Below, piece by piece: positions 24,398 through 35,293 of a stretch of DNA of 64,000 nucleotides; position 1 is the stretch's first letter; the number at the start of each line of letters is the position of its first letter. Where the stretch lies: the NCBI RefSeq assembly GCF_029784135.1, contig NC_073746.1, positions 32,146,387 to 32,210,386 of the forward strand, in the 5' to 3' direction. The position numbers and the translations under genes are program-made. The notes under the pieces were generated by a model that saw only the letters and a program-made list of their open reading frames with translations, did not search any database and was not told the DNA's origin. Origin of the DNA: Toxorhynchites rutilus septentrionalis. Its lineage: Eukaryota; Arthropoda; Insecta; Diptera; Culicidae.

Positions 24398-25755
24398 CAC
24401 TAGGTTTACGAGACGCGTCATTTTGACGCTTCTCAAATTATATAAGGAAAATTACAAAAAAAAATCTTCTGCATTTTTATTCCATCTCTTTTAATGACTT
24501 TATGCATTGATCGAGGTTAATATATACAGCCATTCCATGCCAAACCGTTGTAGTGGTTCTCAGATATTCGTGAAACGTGGTAGTTTTGATTTTTATCGCA
24601 AAACATCAGACCCGTATTTTTTATTTTTTCATTACGGTGACCATTTCCATTTTAGGGTTATCCGAAAAATCAACTTTTTCCTCTTTTTTCCAAAAATGAC
24701 TTTTTCCTAAAATTCATAACTTTTGAACTATTAGACCGATTCAGATGATCGACATATCAAACTAAAGCCAATTAGCTAGCCTTTTTTGAAAAAAATGACA
24801 CATTTGCCAATTAATTGAGTCCTAGTCGCATACATCCAGTCTAGTCGCATAGAAATATTGAACGACGACTGAAAACATGTTAACTTTGAAAAATCATAAC
24901 TTAAAAACGAAAAATAACACATCTCTGATTTTTGGATTGTTATGTAAAAAAAGCCTCAGCTTTCAAGAAAAAATGTAAAAGAAAACATGGCATAGTTGCT
25001 CCCGAAACCATGTAAACTTTAAAAAACCAATACAATAAATAATTACGAAATCAAAATCCATTTTCTTTCTCAAGCATAATATTTTTCAAAAAAGACTATC
25101 TAATTGGCTTTAGTTTTATGTTTCGATCATCTGAATCGGTCCAGTAGATCAAAAGTTATGAATTTTTGTACTGGGAAGAAGAGGAAAAATTTGATTTTTC
25201 GAACCATCGGTTAACTTTGAAAAATCATAACTCAAAAACGAAAAAAAAACGCCTCTCTGGTTTCGACATGTGTTATGTGAAAAATCCTCACCTTTCCAGA
25301 AAAAAAATATAAAAATATAGCGCCTTCGGTTTCGAGACTATGAAAACAATAACAAACAAATACAATCAATAATAACAAGAGCACAATTCGAATTTTCTGC
25401 AGCTATAATATTTTTTCAAAAAGATGATTGTCTTTAATTTGATATGTCGATCATCTGGATCGAACTATTAGTTCAAAAGTTATGAATTTTTGAAAAAAGT
25501 CATTATTGGAAAAAAGAGGAAAAAGTTGATTTTTCGGACAACCCTAAAATGGAAATGGCCATCCTAATGAAAAAATAAAAAAAATACGGGGATAAAGAAC
25601 AAAACTACCAATTTTCACGCAAATCTGAGAACCGCTATATCGGTTTGGCATGGAATGGCTAATATATAGATTAAGTGTTGTATGTATTCGTCCACGCGTC
25701 AAATTGACGTGTGTTCGTAGAGATAGGTATATAAGAAACATCATTAAACCTAGTG
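24398..25755. mobile_element. Foldback element with CACTAGGTTTA ends
   Basis: Terminal CACTAGGTTTA and its complement TAAACCTAGTG bound 1358 bp. TTAA precedes the left end, while the right flank is TTGC, so one duplication has probably mutated. Inside, long arms are inverted: GCCAAACCGTTGTAGTGGTT near 24540 against ATATCGGTTTGGCATGGAAT near 25640. GACGCGTCATTTTGACGC-like hairpins lie beside each end. Related internal sequence occurs at 42281-43492 and 50440-50575. No coding capacity. Confidence 0.65.
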
Positions 25756-25819
25756 TTGCAAATTTGTGCAGCAATAGTATAGAGCAATTCCATCCCAAAT
25801 CAGCCGAAAAACAGCAATT

Positions 25820-26568
25820 TTGACGCGACCCTCTTCGATTTTATTGAAACTTGGTACACACGATGGAAGCTATCCGAAATCACAATTTTCATTATCATAT
25901 AATTTTGAATACGACTGATTTTTTATAAGGGCGTATGCAAAAATACTAAACTTTAAAAAAAATCGTAACTCAAAATCCAGATGTCCGATTAAAATATGAT
26001 GTTTGACAAAGTTGTTAGAAAATGAATGAACCATTTAGGAAAGAAATCGTATTCAAAAATTTAATTTAGTATAAAAAACTATTATATCGCAAAACACCCT
26101 CCCTTCGATAATTTTTTTTTTGTTTGTTTTCCTTCCAATTTACCAAAGTTTGACATACAGTGGTGCCGTGGTTAACTCACCAAAATGGGAGAATGAATTT
26201 TTAAAAATTTTTGATATTTCAATACTTTGTGAAATCTTAACCATTTAGGAAAATTTCTAAGATATAAAAATGTTTCCTATTAAATTTGATTTTTGAGAAA
26301 GATTAATTTTTTAACAGTACATTTAAAATGTAATTTTTCCTAAAAGGTTAGTTAATTTTATAACAACTTTGTAAAACATCATATTTTAATCAGACATGTT
26401 AATTTTGAGTTACGATTTTTTGAAAGAAAGATGAATGATTTTGATTACGCCCTTTTAAAAAATCAGTGGTTATTTAAATTGATTGTGTAATAATGAAAAT
26501 TGTTATTTTATGTAGTTTCCATCATGAGTACCAAATTTCGAAAAAAAATCGAAGAGGGTCGGGTTCAA
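25820..26568. mobile_element. Long palindrome / foldback element
   Basis: The left arm CGACCCTCTTCGATTTTATT with a TTGGTAC...GATGGAAGCT block near 25825-25880 is matched in reverse by GATGGAAAC/GTACC/AATCGAAGAGGGTCG near 26518-26567. AGGGCGTA...ACGCCCTT blocks are also inverted (25928 and 26447). No transposase frame. Confidence 0.6.
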
Positions 26569-27300
26569 CTAGAAGCTGCATGCAGATATTTATTTTTGTA
26601 TCTGTCTATTTAGTTTTGAACAATCAATTGGGAGTCCGCGGATTTTATTTCGGAAGAGAGGGAAAGAAATCCTAATTTTCATTGAAAAGTAGTGTCTTTG
26701 GGGGAGGATCTTTTCTAGATTGAGTGGTCGTGAGACAATTTCACAAGTGGATTTTGGTATTGTGGTATTATCAGGCCGTACTTTTACAAAAAGATAAGGG
26801 CCACACCCTGTAAATAGCGGACGTTGTCTTGGAATTTAAACTGTATTTTTTGTTTCCAAAAACTGATGGAATTGATTGTGATGACATTCACTTAAAAAAA
26901 GGTGAAAGGTGAAAAACCACATTCTTGCACGGACAGCATATTAGCAAATTGCATCTAGAACTGACCACTGAGACCATTTGCTATGTTAAGGCTATGTCAA
27001 GTCTAAAAAATACCAGATGGTTTTATGAATGGTATTTATTCAAATCATAAATGGCACTTTTTATTTTGAATTTGGCCTGAAATTTGTGTTTTTTTTTTCT
27101 ATTTGAAATCTATTTGCTTTTATTGCCAAACCCTACTGTTAAAGAGAGAATCTATTTGAAGAGACGGACACTTATAAATTGAAGAAAAGTGTGTGAAATA
27201 GTAAAAATTTATTTCACCTTATTGTGTGCCCTTGTGTCTTGAACCCACATATGCATAAATTTAGTATTTCAAAACCAGGGCCTTGAGTTGAATTTATTTT
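26569..27300. other. Intergenic, nothing recognised
   Basis: A+T-rich sequence without convincing reading frames, terminal repeats or similarity to other parts of the window. Confidence 0.4.
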
Positions 27301-27309
27301 TCCAAAAAG

Positions 27310-27810
27310 CAACTCAGATGTAGTCGTTCGAAAAACATACCACCCACCGATTCCGTAATGCAAGTGCCACACTTATTCCATTAATTTCCCACGGGTGGCG
27401 ACGGAAGAAAATCATTCAACCGTAGGTAGCATTCAAGCATTATTTCCCTTAAAATTTAACAACCTTCAATAGCCCAATTCGCGGAATGCAGTCCGTGCAG
27501 TCTACCGCTTCGAGCGGCCATTAATCCAAACAACGGAAGAACTAAGCCTTGAAACAAAAACAAATGAAAACAAAACCGTCCAAAAACAAGCAAGGTGCGT
27601 GTGTCAGAGTGTCCTTCGAGAAGTGTGACAGCAATTTAACTCTCCGTTTTATGGGTCGTCCATGTCATCTTCGTCGTCGTCGACGACGATTAATCCTAAT
27701 TACTTTCCCAAATAGGCTTACGTGAGGTCGCCTCTCGGTGGCCTTCACCTGTTCCGAACTTCTTGCCAATGGCATCCAGCAGCAGCAGCAAACGATTGAC
27801 GATTGAAGTT
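27310..27810. promoter_or_regulatory. Transposon-poor block, possible conserved non-coding element
   Basis: Balanced-composition DNA between A+T-rich repeats, with several TAAT/ATTA cores, a CGTCGTCGACGACG palindrome near 27675 and a CAG triplet run near 27778. No protein frame is recognised. It may be remote regulatory DNA of engrailed, by inference only. Confidence 0.25.
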
Positions 27811-27965
27811 AAGGAAAAACATTTTTACCTAAGAGTTTCGCTAGTTTTTCGACTCTTTCCCATCCATACTGAGATTTAATTTTTTTGCATCTCGTTCCCG
27901 TTTTCATGTCTTTTTTCCTCTGAACGGTAGACCATTATGCGCAGTAAAGCTATTATGCATGTTTA

Positions 27966-28199
27966 TTGCTTTATGGACTGGGAAAAAGAAAGCGAACTAT
28001 CGAAGCTGCTACTGTCCAAAAATGTTTTTCCGATTTACGATGGCGACACGAAGTGGATTGCACGCCCGAGGATTGCACTGGGAATGTGTGCCCTTGCGAA
28101 AAACAGATCCCAGGGTCATCAGAGGAGACTGAATTGCTCTTGTTATGCGACTATGAAACAAAAGGGGATAACCTTGACTTTCAGGACGATACCTGTTAA
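27966..28199 (+). other. Short Cys-rich reading frame, function unknown
   Basis: A 77-codon frame containing TVQKCFSDLRWRHEVDCTPE and several further cysteines, in a stretch less A+T-rich than its neighbours. I do not recognise it. It could be a degraded exon, a transposon fragment or chance. No splice sites or partner exons were identified. The DNA from 28200 to 29430 shows no gene. Confidence 0.15.
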
Positions 28200-29439
28200 T
28201 AAAAATCTCGCTTCGTGCATGATTTACGGGGCGTTAAAATATTCTATAGTGAATCAATCTTCTTGTTTCATAGTTGTACACATAGGGCTTCGAAGTAACA
28301 TAGTGAATGAGTTCAGCAGATTCAGAAAATTCCCTTGAAATCTTTATACCAAGTTGATATAGGCCAAGTTGACCACTCTTAAAAACAACTGATTCGGTAG
28401 TGATTAAGTTGGTGGTCAGTTACATTTTCAATAATTGCAAAAAATGCTGTGGATTAACCATACTAATCGCTTTATTATCAAGGAAGATTTTATGAATAAA
28501 AAAAATTGTAGCTGGTTCGAAAGATAAACGGTAAAAACAATTCCAATTGAAGTAATAATGCCATGTTGTTATTCTCATAGAATTCAGTTTGTTCCGGAAC
28601 GCTCCTTGTAATCTACAAGGTAGAAAAAGGGAAAATTTCCGGGTAAATTGAAAACCGAAAGTCCACAACTCATTTAACAATCATAGCGAAAAGTGCACTC
28701 CTAGTAATAAACATAGCCATTAAGAGTGGTCTGTTCCGCATTTACTGATAAGTAACGGCTTGTGTATTATTCCGGCAAATCATACAAATGAGCTAACAAA
28801 CACCTGCACTTTATTCGCGAAGTTCATTTAGAAGCACATTATGTCTGGCTCGTGTAGGGTTGTGCAGATTCCATGTTTGAGTTGAGGATGTGAATCTTAT
28901 CGCATATAATGAATGTTTTATTGGGATGTAGGACTTCAAGTTAACAACACTTTTATTTATTAATCGTCAATCTACGTAGATCAATAAATTATTAATACTT
29001 AATATAAAGTGACCAGATGGTCAGAGGTCTAACGCGGGACACAAAAAACAAAACGTTATGTATATACGTTATGTGAACATCATAGTTTAGCGAGTCTAAT
29101 TTATACTTGAAACTCTTAACATGTGTCATTGCAATTAAACCTGATCCTTATTATTTTTTTCTAAGTATCGGAACTCAAGTGTGATTTTTCGGCGGTTTAG
29201 ATTTTGTTCACGCCTGAAAATCACTCGCTCAGTCAGAGCATTTGAGCTGGCAAACACGATTTAAATTCTATAATTTTCTTCAAATTATCGAATGGAAAGC
29301 TCGAAAATTTCAATCCATTTTTCGTTGATTCTAGTGCTAAATGGACTACTTTCGGTTTGCGATTAAAAAAAAACTACAAAAGATAATTTAATGGAACAAA
29401 TTTTCCTTAAATTTTACGTTTATTAAGCCTACAACAAAA

Positions 29440-30320
29440 ATGATACAAGGCTGTTGATTCGCAGCCTTGCACTGTCAAGCAACTTGATGATTTTTTCATA
29501 CTGTCAACTTCACTCCACAGCGAAGGAGCTGAACATCCTGAGGCACCTCGTGTCCGCCAGATATAGCCTATCTGTTATTTACAACATGCTCTCCCTGCCG
29601 CTCTTTAAGCCGGTAGATCGAAGCAACTGGTCAAACGGTGGAGGAGAATCTGGCCAAATTTTTTTTTGTCAATTCTGTCTCGGGGGTCTTCGTAGCCACT
29701 AGGTTACGCGTTCGCTTACTAAACGATCGATCGTGAGTTCAAGCTCAGGACCCTCAATTGTGTTGTTATAGAATAACTACGTCCACGCGACCATCATCAG
29801 TGATGGAGATCGATCCACGGTGGAACAAAGTTCGATTCATCCATACAAGTGCTCTGCTCTGCAAGAAACATCGGGCTGCTGTTCTATAAATAACCCAACA
29901 ATGATCAATATCAACTGTCTCCGCTGTCCGGTCTTGCTGAACAATGGAAGAACAGAAAGAATACTCTTACGCCTAAATGGCTACTACTGTGTAATGTACC
30001 GTAATGTAATGGAACAGAAAACCTAACGCCTAAATGGCTACTACTACAGTGTAATTTAAAATTTATAGAAACATAAACATATGTACATGTACACGATTAA
30101 AACCCGGCTCTGTTACAGCTAAAATGCTAATGAGCCTAATAAATAAATAAATGGGATAAAAAAAATTCTGTCTCCGTGTGAAGTAAAGTAGGTGGACCAT
30201 ACAATACCACAATATTCGAGAATTGACCTGACGTATGTAACGTACACTGTTTTTATTGTGTACGGATTCTGGAAATGGTAACTAAAATGTTTAATAAAGC
30301 TTAACAAATTATCCGCTAAG
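29440..30320 (-). pseudogene. Jockey-type LINE 3' end (reverse transcriptase C-terminal part)
   Basis: Minus-strand frames show SYHFQNPYTIKTVYVTYVRS and ILEYCGIVWS, then, after the SINE insert, IWPDSPPPFDQLLR and TGLKSGRES. Such blocks follow the catalytic domain in mosquito Jockey-clade LINEs. Stops and frameshifts interrupt it. A tRNA SINE (29682-30163) is inserted in the opposite orientation. Confidence 0.65.
29682..30163 (+). mobile_element. tRNA-derived long SINE, full-length copy
   Basis: 482-bp retroposon with an 11-bp target duplication AATTCTGTCTC on both sides (29671-29681, 30164-30174). The head has an A-box-like TAGCCACTAGG and a B-box-like GAGTTCAAGCTC. The tail ends in AATAAATAAATAAATGGGATAAAAAA. 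Other copies: 54217-54516, 56745-57172 (minus) and 60537-60991. Confidence 0.88.
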
Positions 30321-30410
30321 ACTACACCTGAGTCTCTTGCTCGTTGACATACGTTTATGGGTTGATTTCCTAGCTCAATACCATTATTTAATGGTGTTCT
30401 TCTTCTTGGA

Positions 30411-30520
30411 GGTTGTCCACATACTACGTGGACAGAAAAAGCATGATTTTAGAAACCCCCCCCCTCCATGGACAAGCGTGGACATTCCTTACACTCCTCC
30501 CCTTGTTGTCCACGTGGACA
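30411..30520. repeat. GTCCAC-palindrome repeat, copy 2
   Basis: Shares GTTGTCCACATACTACGTGG, the core GTGGACATTCC and the terminal GTCCACGTGGAC with the copy at 19177-19294. Confidence 0.65.
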
Positions 30521-30756
30521 TTCCTTCAGTTTTTGAAAAAACTCAAGAAAATTCATTTTTTCAGCTTAAATTCCATTTTACATTTGTTTCTACTTTCTAT
30601 TCATGGTTGGCTATTTTATATTATAATGATCAATTTTAGCGGGAATGTTAAATTAGATAAGTCGGGATCAGGACTAGGTGTTTCAAGCACTCAAATAACA
30701 CCAAGTCAAAATTTTCATCCAAATTTGAGAAATTTTTGGATTTGAGTCTGCTAATA

Positions 30757-32079
30757 CAGGGTTTTCCATTTCGGGCTTCCGAAAGTATACAGCCCTGCGC
30801 TGACAACCGTTTGACATAGCTGCCAACCAAAGCGTCTTATCGTTAGTTGAATGTCTGCCATTTTACAATATGGATCGTTTTAGCATCGCACAACGTGTTA
30901 ATTTTGTTAAATTATACTATAAAAATGATGAAAAACCGGCAATTGTTTTTCGAGCTTTACGGACGGATTTTGGTCGTCATGGACGGCCTACAGAGCACAC
31001 AATTGCTAATGTAGTGCGTAAATTCGAACAAACTGGATCCGTAGCGGATATTGTGAAACCTGTGCATCATCGTAATGTGCGTTCGGCCGAAAATATTGCT
31101 GCTGTTGCTGCCAGTGTGGAGGATGACCCGAATGTTTCGATGCCACGGCGTGCTCAGCAATTGGGCTTGTCAAACACATCATTGTGGCGAATTTTGCATT
31201 TGGACTTGCACCTACATCCATATAAAGTCCAACTGGTACAAAAATTAGAGCGTGGTGACCATGGAATGCGTCGGGCATACGTCGATTGGGTGAACGAACA
31301 ACAGCAGCAAAATGCTGAATTTTCGCATCAAATTTTCTTCAGCGATGAGACACATTTCGAGCTCGGTGGCTCGAAATACCCGGTTTGGGTATGTGAACAC
31401 CCAAAATTTCCGTATATGAGGCTCAGAAAATCCACACGTGATTGTTGAGAGGTCATTGCATCCGCAAAGATTCACTGTTTGGTGCGCATTATGGTCTGGT
31501 GGAGTCATCGGGCCGTATTTCTTTGAAAATGAGGACGGCGAGACGGTAACTGTGAATGGTGAGCGCTATGGCCGCATGTTAACCGATTTTTTTTGCCACA
31601 AATTGAAGATATGGATACGGATGACATGTGGTTTCAGCAGGACGGCGCCACGTGCCACACAACACGACCGAACATGGCCATATTGCGAACGAAATTTGAG
31701 GGACGCATAATTTCGCGTTTTGGTGATGCCAATTGGCCGTCCAGATCATGCGATTTGAACCCGCTAGACTTTTTTTTTGTGGGGTTATGCGAAAGACCGT
31801 GTCTATGCCAACTCTCCGCAAACTCTTGAACATTTGAAAGACAACATTCGAGAAGTTATGACCGAGTTACCGCCCCATATGTGCCGAAAAGTAATCGAAA
31901 ATTACCTGTTCCGGATCAAGGTGTGCGAGGAAGCCCTAGGTGGACATTTGAATGATGTTGTATTTCATACATAATGGCATAAACCAAACTTCAATTTGAA
32001 ATAAAAGTTTCATCGAAATTCGAATTCTAAGTGTGTTTTATTGCAATTTACTTTCGGAATTTAAAGTTGGAAAACCCTG
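30757..32079 (+). mobile_element. mariner relative with DD41D spacing (rosa-like)
   Basis: 1323-bp element flanked by TA (30755-30756, 32080-32081), with inverted ends CAGGGTTTTCCA...TTCCGAAAGTA. It encodes a broken transposase. It is bounded on the left by LINE and GTCCAC-repeat sequence and on the right by unique DNA. Confidence 0.88.
30870..31974 (+). pseudogene. DD41D-type transposase, frameshifted
   Basis: The reading frame starts MDRFSIAQRVNFVKLYYKND. A paired-like helix-turn-helix N-terminus is followed by catalytic blocks FFSDETHFELGG, WFQQDGATCHT and CDLNPLDFFF, ending HLNDVVFHT. Counting from the second Asp (QQD) to the third (PLD) gives 41 intervening residues. Breaks include about 20 extra bases after ELGG (near 31370), a TGA where Trp is expected near 31418, and one extra T in the T-run near 31769. 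The element cannot make an active enzyme. Confidence 0.85.
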
Positions 32080-32289
32080 TATAATAGAAACTATTTTGTC
32101 TCAAAACACGGGTGTCGCGACTAGATGTCGATATTGTACATTCGTGATCGCGGTTCGCAAAATATTTTCTCGTCTAAGCATCAATGACTTTCCCTTTTAC
32201 AGGTTCGGTAGTGCCTAGCGGCTAGAATAAACCCAGTCAAAACAAAACACTTGCAATGCCATCGTGATCGATAATTACGTTGACGTATA

Positions 32290-33062
32290 CTACCGTTCTA
32301 CGCTTAGTTGTCCCATGTTCCAAAATCAGCAACTGAGAGAACGCAATCAAAGTTTACTAGCATATTTGTCTACCAGAAGCTTTACGCAATTCAATTTAGC
32401 AATACATCGAGTTTTTTATATCTAGTAAACTATTGTTTAATGCAATTTCACAAGATCTCTTCACTTGAATCAATCAAACTTAATTACGGGCTTAAAATTC
32501 ATGATGGGACAGTTATGCTTAGAATATCAACATGAGACAATTGAACTTGATGTTGTTTTTAAAATATTGGTAACAAAGAATTAGTTTTTTTTTGTGTTTT
32601 TCCGAAAGAATATGCATAAAAACATCGTTTTATGAAGAAGGGAGTGATCTGCTACACCTTTGCAGAATATAAATCTCATTGTTATTAGGCATTCGCTAAC
32701 AAGGTGTACACGTGTTCTGTTAAACTTTCTTCTATTTGATTGAGAATTAGTTCGTTCATCCGAACCAGAAATAAGTGCATTAGCCTTGCTGAAAGCGTGA
32801 CATAAAATTCTTGTACTTGAACCGATTCATTTATTATGGATCTACAAAAAAATACATGGTGGGACAGTTATGCTTAGAATATCAACATGGGACTTTGAGA
32901 ACAATTAGGGACAATTGAGCAAAATGTTGTTTTTTTAGAGCTGGGGACAAACAATAACTTTTTTTGTGTTTTTCTGGAAGATTATGCGATGTTTTTACAT
33001 TTTTGGAAGAAAAGTGAAAATGATCAAAAAGTAATATAGGACAACTATGCGTAGAACGGCAG
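32290..33062. mobile_element. MITE with 4-bp target duplication (TATA), copy 1
   Basis: 773 bp with ends CTACCGTTCTACGC.../CTGCCGTTCTACGC... inverted, and TATA directly repeated outside both ends. An internal GGGACAGTTATGCTTAGAAT block occurs twice. Non-coding. Copy 2 is at 37829-38603. Confidence 0.88.
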
Positions 33063-33064
33063 TA

Positions 33065-34480
33065 TAACCCTGTGCAACTCACCTTCTCGAGCGTTGATCC
33101 AAGAAATGAGGAGATGTGGAGGAAAGTCGCTCACGAGAGTGTGTGTGCGCGAGGACGAGTTCGGCTCGATGTGTGTGTTAAGACATTGTCCGTTCTGCCG
33201 CTGTTTGCTCACACGATAGCAACGGGGGACAAGTTCTGAATTAAGTTCTATTTGCACTTTTACTCTATATGCCACACAAACCCTTAATTATTAAATCATG
33301 CTAAGTATTGTCCGGAAAAATTCGTGCCGATTCTGAGGAAGAAATCAAAAGCATTTTATTATTTTTATAGACATACATCTATTCGATTATAGATGCACCG
33401 TTTTGTTCCACAATATTTCAACATCCTTCAAGCAACTTAAGAATTCCATTCTCTCAGAACTTCTTCTCAAAAACTGGGCAAAGTTGGTTGAAGTTCTTAC
33501 AGGGATCTTAACATGTGGGGAGTAAGGCTGGTGGAGTTTTAGAAGCATTCTAGAAGCGTTCTGGATCGTGGGTTTTATATGTATTTTCGTTGTGTTTATG
33601 AAACGAATCGAAGATTGAGATACGTTCCTTCAAATATTTTTCGATGAAATAAACCCTTATTCCGGAATCCGTTCAGATTCGAAATTAGCACAATGTTGCA
33701 TTCTTTCATCTGATCGAGTCAAATCCTATCGGGTTGTGCAAATGTTGCAACCTTTGATTGCAGAATGCAAAAGTTTATCTCGTTCAGAAAACGATATATC
33801 AAATCCGATCGGGAATATGGGTTAATATCTAGTCTATACTTTGTAGCGTACTCATGCTTCACCAGGTGCTCCTGAACGGAGGTTTAAGACATCTGTAGCG
33901 AATCCATTAATGTGTCGCGTATCGAGGATTGATAAGTGTCTCGGTTTGGTTGTCATGGACTTTCCAGACAACCCAATAGAAGCGTAATACAAAAATTACC
34001 AGATATCAATAAAGAAAAACTGCACTGCAAGAAACACATCTTCGGAAATACCGCCCGTGCACCCATGGAAGAATTTGTTGTTCGTTTCAATTTTTGGAAA
34101 ACCTTGGTAGTTTTATAAGCAGTTTTGTCATCAAGAGCGAAAACTGAATCGAAACTCGCACTTAATTCGCGATTTTGAATACTACAAAAAATCCAACATT
34201 CCCTGTGTGTTTGGGTGTTTTTATCCTGACGAAATTCATGGTCCTCTATTACCGATCGGAATAAATCGACCGATCCCAGTTCATGTGCGTTTCTTTCAGA
34301 ATATACATTTCAGGGAAGAAGTCTAACCATATGAAAAAACATGGATGCTTGACCGGTCAGCACTCTTAGGCAGCTCAGTCTTTTTATTAATGAATCCGGA
34401 GTACTCAAAAATATTTTAAACACAACACAGATGTCATTCAATTTTGACTATGAACATGAATGTTTTATTTTAAAAAATAG
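33065..34480. other. Intergenic, no gene recognised
   Basis: Mixed unique sequence. A segment near 33900-33970 resembles 21395-21450 (TGTGTCG...GAGGA...GTCTCG), suggesting an old dispersed repeat. No protein similarity was recognised. Confidence 0.35.
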
Positions 34481-34489
34481 TTTGTGTGT

Positions 34490-34597
34490 CCACGTGTATA
34501 TTATCTAAACCCCCTTCCCCCTTACCGTGGACAAGCGTGGACATTTTCGTAACCTCTACCCCCCCTAAAGTTGTCCACGTGGTATGTGGACAGCCCC
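34490..34597. repeat. GTCCAC-palindrome repeat, copy 3
   Basis: Has the core CCGTGGACAAGCGTGGACAT and the right end TTGTCCACGTGGTATGTGGA, which is the inverse of the left end of copy 1. This shows the unit has inverted termini. Confidence 0.65.
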
Positions 34598-34666
34598 TTG
34601 TAAAAGATCAAACATCAATTTACCTTTTCTATCGTTCAGCTGTGAACAACTCTTAGTGCAGCAAGT

Positions 34667-34996
34667 TTAAAAGATATGAGCTTCATTTTTGAATGTTTGA
34701 GAGTCTTCTTCATTCTTTATTTCCATACACAGTTTCATATCATCTGCGTAGATAAGTGCCTTATCACTTTTTAAGAAACATGCGAACATTAATAAATAAA
34801 ATGAATCAGAGGCGAATGCCAAATTAGGCAAAGTTTCTATAAAAATAAAAAAATTAATAAAAGTGGTCCTAAATGAGAGCCTTGAGAAACTAACGATGTA
34901 ACAAATAATTTTTCCATTGAATCTTACTATCAGCATACCGTCAGACGAATATGATTCGAACCATTTCAATAGCTTGACTTTTATCCCTTTTTTCAT
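34667..34996 (-). pseudogene. Jockey-type LINE reverse transcriptase fragment
   Basis: The minus-strand frame contains GIKVKLLKWFESY, LIVRFNGKI and ALIYADDMKLCMEIKNEEDS. YADD is the catalytic motif of the palm. The intervening region is degraded. The fragment is collinear with the endonuclease part at 36875-37860 on the same strand, so both probably came from one LINE broken by later insertions. Confidence 0.75.
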
Positions 34997-35293
34997 TTAA
35001 GTTTAAGGAGGAATGATGGACGGATTTCATGCTCGTCATGCTCGAGTTGGCATGACAGGTTGCAGTGAAACGTTGTGGGTGTAAAGACATTGGTCATTTA
35101 AGCAACTTGGCATACTTGAAATATTCGAAAAAAAATTAAACTACTTTTTAAAAAATAACTAAAAACCTAGAATATCTACAACATTCTGGTCAAAGGATGA
35201 AATGTATGAAATTGTTTAAATTTTTATTTAAAAAAATACCAAAATTTGTTTAAAGAAAAATTATACTGGAAATTCATTTTTCTCAAAAATGTA

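Noticed and set aside
29682..29760. Genuine tRNA gene at the head of the long SINE
   Set aside because: The cloverleaf cannot be completed, and the unit is repeated with target duplications.
19177..34597. CRISPR-like array from repeated GTGGACA units
   Set aside because: Units are dispersed, lack regular spacers and occur in a eukaryotic genome.
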